The position numbers were made by a program, and so were the translations under genes. DNA of 64,000 bases, from positions 1 through 64,000 of the forward strand of contig CASJPF010000019.1 in assembly GCA_949383255.1 (NCBI GenBank). Direction: 5' to 3'. The notes beneath the pieces were generated by a model. That model was not told the origin of the DNA. It was given only the letters and a program-made list of their open reading frames with translations, and did no database searches. The DNA comes from Lachnospiraceae bacterium. Its GTDB lineage: Bacteria > Bacillota > Clostridia > Lachnospirales > Lachnospiraceae. Shown piece by piece: positions 60,260 to 64,000 of this stretch (its first letter is position 1; each line of letters opens with the position of its first letter).

Positions 60260-61324
60260 CTATTTCCCAATCGCTTCCATATAAAAATCCACAATGTCTG
60301 CAAACAATGCTTGGTCTAGTCGTGATGTCAATTCCTTATTAATTTTCTGATTCCATTCCTTTTCAATCGCATCTGGAATGGCATCTTCATACTGTTCTTG
60401 AATCTGTTTATATTCTGCATCCAACTGCTCCATATATGCTAAACGCTCTGGACTTTGGTCCATCATCAAATCACTGTGATCTCTGCCCTCAAGCAATACA
60501 TATTGCACATCATCTCTTGTAATCTTATCCCGATTCGCATAGATACATGGACCATCAAAACCAACAAAATCATCCAAATCTCCTTGAATAATCATTACTG
60601 CTGTGTGCTTTGCGCGATTAATTCCATCCACCGCGGTAAGATTCATTTTATCCCCAAACGTAGTGCGCAGCGCCAGCCATAAAAACGGTTTTTCCACATA
60701 GGCAAATGCCCCCAAAAGATTTTTGCCCACATAAGTCATCTCCTCTAGGCTGTCGTTGTATCCGGCAAGACTGGCAACTGCTATAATATCATGATCGTAA
60801 TTTAAAATTGCTGTTGTGGCAAATCCGCCCCAACTATGTCCATACAGACAAATAGGAAGACCATAAAAGACTGGATTTTGCTCAACATAGGTCAGTGCAT
60901 TATCCAAGTCTATCACAGACTGCACAAGCCCAATGCAACTGTCTCCAGTCGAGGCGCCACTTCCTGTATTGTCATAGGCAAACACCATAAATCCATTGTC
61001 CACAAAATATTTTGTCTCGCTAATATAGCCCTCCGAATATCCGCCAAGTCCATGTGAAATGACCACCAATCCCTTAGAAGTGTTCTCTTTTCCATAAATA
61101 TAACCAGTTAATGTCTCTTCGCCAGACGGAAACGTCACCATCTCGCGCTCGAAATCCTCAAAATCTGCCCAGCGCATATACTCAGAGTATTTTTTCTGCT
61201 CACTTCGATTAAAATACTGCTTCATATAATGATTGATGATAACAATGGAAGCAATGACAAAGAGAACCACCAAAACAACAACTGCAATCAAAATAATGTT
61301 TAAGAATTTACCTCTTTTTCTCAT
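60260..61324 (-). CDS. Membrane-anchored alpha/beta hydrolase
   Basis: 354 residues. An N-terminal signal anchor (residues about 8-31, ILIAVVVLVVLFVIASIVII) is followed by an alpha/beta hydrolase domain: VISHGLGGYSEGY (oxyanion loop), the nucleophile elbow LYGHSWGGFA (G-x-S-x-G), IIQGDLDDFVGFD (acid) and EGRDHSDLMMD (His). Extracellular esterase or peptidase-like activity is likely; the substrate is unknown. It begins 34 bases after the ileS stop and may be read from the same transcript. Confidence 0.87.
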   Translation of the reverse strand: MRKRGKFLNIILIAVVVLVVLFVIASIVIINHYMKQYFNRSEQKKYSEYMRWADFEDFEREMVTFPSGEETLTGYIYGKENTSKGLVVISHGLGGYSEGYISETKYFVDNGFMVFAYDNTGSGASTGDSCIGLVQSVIDLDNALTYVEQNPVFYGLPICLYGHSWGGFATTAILNYDHDIIAVASLAGYNDSLEEMTYVGKNLLGAFAYVEKPFLWLALRTTFGDKMNLTAVDGINRAKHTAVMIIQGDLDDFVGFDGPCIYANRDKITRDDVQYVLLEGRDHSDLMMDQSPERLAYMEQLDAEYKQIQEQYEDAIPDAIEKEWNQKINKELTSRLDQALFADIVDFYMEAIGK

Positions 61325-61358
61325 ATCAACTTTTCTCCCAGGAAATTCTTAAAAAGAT

Positions 61359-64000
61359 TTACACTTTCTTTACACCAATCATTGTATTCTCGCCATTGAT
61401 ATTCCACTCTTTCGCATTTGGAACATCGCTCTCACCATATACAAACGTTTCCGCCAGAACCTTCTCTCCAATCGCCTTTTCATTTTTCTGCACGACTTGA
61501 GCAATTTTGTCATTTCCGCTAACATACACTGTAATGTGGTCCATTACCTCAAAGTCGGAATCCTTGCGCATTGTCTGCACTTTGCTGATAACTTCATACA
61601 CAAAGCCCTCCTCGACAAGTGCATCTGTCAGATTTGTGTCAAGCACAACGGTCACAGTATTGTCCGCCTCTGTCACATACCCCTCTTTCTGCGAGATATC
61701 AATGAGTAAATCTTCCTCGGCAAGCTTCACTTCTGTACCATTTACATCAAACGTGATAACCCCGTTTGCTTTCAGTTCATCCATCGCTGCATTTCCGTCG
61801 ATAGCAGAAAGTTTCTCCTTAATGCCGGCAAGCTGTTTGCCATATTTAGGTCCAACTGTCTTTAATTGTGGCTTAAATGTATAAGTTGTAAACGCTCTGA
61901 CATCATCTGTAAACACAACCTTTTTGACATTCAACTCATCTTCAATAATCTCTTGATAAAATGCCCCTAGTGTAAAAGGTGCCTTTATAAACATTGTGCT
62001 GATTGGCTGACGGTTTTTGATATTTGCTGTATTTCTGCAAGCACGCCCCATCACAACTGTCTTTAATACAGCCTCCATATCCTCCTCAAGCTTTTTGTCG
62101 ATAAAAGTCTCATTTACTGTTGGAAAATCGCACAAATGAATGCTTTCTGGCGCAGACTTATCAATGCTGCACACAAGATTTCTATAAATATCTTCTGTCA
62201 TAAACGGAATCATTGGCGCTGCTGCCTTGGAGATAGTTACAAGTGCCGTGTAAAGTGTCATATATGCATTAATCTTATCCTGCTCCATGCCTTTGGCCCA
62301 AAAACGCTCACGGCTGCGCCTTACATACCAGTTACTCATCTCGTCAACAAACTCCTGCAATGCCCTTGCCGCCTCTGGAATCCGATAATTTTCCAAATCC
62401 CTATCTACCGCACCGACTACCGTGTTGAGCTTTGACAAAAGCCACTTATCCATCACTGGAAGTTTATCATATTCCAGCGTATATTTTGTGGCGTCAAACG
62501 CATCAATATTTGCATAGAGCACGAAAAATGCATAGGTGTTCCACAGTGTTCCCATAAACTTGCGCTGTCCTTCTTGCACTGCTTTTCCATGAAATCGGTT
62601 TGGAAGCCATGGCGCAGAGTTTACATAGAAATACCAGCGAATAGCATCTGCGCCATAAGTCTCTAACGCCTCAAATGGATCAACCGCATTGCCCTTTGAT
62701 TTGGACATCTTCTGTCCATTTTCATCTTGAACATGGCCAAGTACAATAACATTTTCATACGGGGATTTATTAAATAATAATGTAGATTCCGCCATTAACG
62801 AATAGAACCATCCGCGCGTCTGATCAACCGCCTCTGAGATAAACTGTGCTGGAAACTGCTGCTCAAACAGCTCCTTATTCTCAAATGGATAATGATGTTG
62901 TGCAAATGGCATTGCGCCAGAGTCAAACCAACAGTCAATTACTTCTGGTACTCTGTGCATTTCCTTACCACATTCAGGACATTGGAATGTAATTTCGTCA
63001 ATATAGGGTCTGTGCAATTCCACCTTTGCCGCGTCAGGATTTCCACACCGATCCGCAAGTTCCTGCCTGCCACCAATACATTCCTGATGACCACACGCAC
63101 ACTCCCACACATTCAGCGGTGTACCCCAATAACGATTGCGGGAGATACCCCAATCCTGAATATTTTCCAGCCAGTCGCCAAAACGTCCTTTGCCGATAGA
63201 CTCAGGAATCCAATTAACTGTGTTGTTATTGCGCACCAAATCCTCTTTTACCGCGGTCATTTTGATAAACCAAGACTCACGCGCATAGTAGATAAGCGGT
63301 GTGTCGCAACGCCAACAGTGCGGATACTCATGCTCAAATTTTGGCGCATCAAACAACAGTCCTTTTGCCTCCAAATCCTTTAAAATCATTGGATCAGCCT
63401 TTTTTACAAAAACACCTGCGTAGGAAGTTTCCTCTGTCATCTCCCCCTTGCCGTTCACAAGCTGTACAAACGGCAAATCATACTTTCTTCCAACATTGGC
63501 ATCATCCTCACCAAACGCCGGAGCAATATGAACGATACCTGTACCATCTGTCATCGTTACATATGTGTCACATGTAATAAAATGCGCTGTCTTGTGCTGT
63601 CTCTCAATAATATCTGCTGCAAAATCAAACAGCGGCTCATATGCCTTGCGCTCCAAATCCGTTCCCTTATAAGTTTCAAGTACTTCATATGCTTTGTCAC
63701 CCTCATGCTCCACCAATTTTCCAAGCACCTTGTCAAGAAGCGCCTCCGCCATATAGTATGTGTATCCGTCCACTGCCTTCACTTTACAGTATGTCTCGTC
63801 AGGATTTACGCAGAGCGCCACATTTGACGGAAGTGTCCAAGGTGTTGTTGTCCATGCAAGAAAATATGCCTCCTCTCCAACAACCTTAAAGCGAACTACC
63901 GCAGAACGCTCCTTTACAGTTTTATATCCCTGCGCTACTTCTTGTGAAGACAACGGTGTTCCACAACGCGGACAATACGGTACAATCTTAAATCCCTTAT
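61359..64000 (-). CDS. ileS: Isoleucyl-tRNA synthetase, C-terminal part (start beyond window)
   Basis: The frame is open to the right edge (KGFKIVPYCPRCGTPLSSQEVAQGY lies at the edge), so the track start at 63953 is not real and 880 codons including the stop are visible. WTTTPWTLPSNVAL is the editing domain start, WFIKMTAV and SRNRYWGTPLNVWECACG are catalytic-domain parts, DENGQKMSKSKGN carries KMSKS, and the anticodon-binding region follows. The GHQECIGGRQELADRCGNP insertion is of the eukaryote-like (type 2) IleRS. The HIGH motif is outside the window. Confidence 0.95.
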   Translation of the reverse strand, partial: KGFKIVPYCPRCGTPLSSQEVAQGYKTVKERSAVVRFKVVGEEAYFLAWTTTPWTLPSNVALCVNPDETYCKVKAVDGYTYYMAEALLDKVLGKLVEHEGDKAYEVLETYKGTDLERKAYEPLFDFAADIIERQHKTAHFITCDTYVTMTDGTGIVHIAPAFGEDDANVGRKYDLPFVQLVNGKGEMTEETSYAGVFVKKADPMILKDLEAKGLLFDAPKFEHEYPHCWRCDTPLIYYARESWFIKMTAVKEDLVRNNNTVNWIPESIGKGRFGDWLENIQDWGISRNRYWGTPLNVWECACGHQECIGGRQELADRCGNPDAAKVELHRPYIDEITFQCPECGKEMHRVPEVIDCWFDSGAMPFAQHHYPFENKELFEQQFPAQFISEAVDQTRGWFYSLMAESTLLFNKSPYENVIVLGHVQDENGQKMSKSKGNAVDPFEALETYGADAIRWYFYVNSAPWLPNRFHGKAVQEGQRKFMGTLWNTYAFFVLYANIDAFDATKYTLEYDKLPVMDKWLLSKLNTVVGAVDRDLENYRIPEAARALQEFVDEMSNWYVRRSRERFWAKGMEQDKINAYMTLYTALVTISKAAAPMIPFMTEDIYRNLVCSIDKSAPESIHLCDFPTVNETFIDKKLEEDMEAVLKTVVMGRACRNTANIKNRQPISTMFIKAPFTLGAFYQEIIEDELNVKKVVFTDDVRAFTTYTFKPQLKTVGPKYGKQLAGIKEKLSAIDGNAAMDELKANGVITFDVNGTEVKLAEEDLLIDISQKEGYVTEADNTVTVVLDTNLTDALVEEGFVYEVISKVQTMRKDSDFEVMDHITVYVSGNDKIAQVVQKNEKAIGEKVLAETFVYGESDVPNAKEWNINGENTMIGVKKV

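Noticed and set aside
1-64000. tRNA, rRNA or CRISPR arrays
   Set aside because: I looked for TTCGA-type tRNA arms, rRNA-like blocks and regularly spaced repeats and saw none; the element core at 34581/46890 is not in a tRNA gene.

Overview
The window looks like a chromosome segment of a gut Lachnospiraceae-type Firmicute (Clostridia). The evidence is AT-rich sequence with strong AGGAGG-type ribosome binding sites, a DUF4317 protein, a BceRS-AB-like module, a MobA/MobL mobilizable element, rubrerythrin, a folT-type ECF S component, and many small palindromic repeats between genes. I saw no rRNA, tRNA or CRISPR array. This is inference from family content; no database was searched.

Layout. 1-5 kb: a truncated membrane protein start (chemotaxis-receptor-like), a ThuA/TIM-barrel fusion, a HAD phosphatase, a nitroreductase and a VanZ-like protein, with two copies of a 165-bp palindromic element. 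5.3-10.1 kb: a complete peptide-sensing and detoxification module (response regulator, kinase, ABC ATPase, FtsX-like permease). 10.2-13 kb: an odd gene fusing an ABC-exporter membrane domain to a radical SAM/SPASM maturase, a small RHH-like protein and an IS256 transposase fragment; together these look like debris of a modified-peptide locus. 13-25.4 kb: OPT transporter, a large two-component system, DedA protein, a NADAR plus zinc-ribbon pair, a YbaK-ACT pair, a three-gene ABC-2 exporter and rubrerythrin. 25.6-31.1 kb: a three-gene McrBC-like defence operon (coiled-coil protein, AAA+ ATPase, PD-(D/E)xK nuclease) followed closely by an S4-domain ylmH-like gene. 31.2-34.5 kb: folT behind a probable tetrahydrofolate riboswitch, a membrane-anchored HPt-like protein, a 99-bp hairpin element and a kinase-acetyltransferase fusion with a leader peptide.

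34.58-46.91 kb: an integrative mobilizable element bounded by a 21-bp direct repeat. It carries a tyrosine integrase, excisionase, XRE repressor, MobA/MobL relaxase, an oriT-like hairpin cluster and iteron-like repeats. Its cargo is a full phosphate module, pstSCAB-phoU-phoB-phoR, with a Pho-box-like repeat before pstS. I saw no type IV secretion genes, so it would need a helper.

47-64 kb: an acetyltransferase, a lipoprotein/zinc-ribbon-LRR/membrane protein operon, glycogen phosphorylase, a coiled-coil protein, nicotinate phosphoribosyltransferase, a B12-binding-type radical SAM enzyme, a DUF4317 protein, a membrane-anchored alpha/beta hydrolase and the 3' part of an isoleucyl-tRNA synthetase gene running off the right edge.

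The most striking DNA-level observation is a nested pair of MITE-like elements at 58.53-58.84 kb. Each has GTTAC...TTCA-type terminal inverted repeats and each is flanked by its own exact 8-bp direct repeat (CTATTTCT outside, CACAAGGC inside). Relatives lie at 18.30 kb and 2.48 kb. Several other palindromic families (165 bp, 99 bp, AGTAGGGAAG hairpins) also occupy intergenic space.
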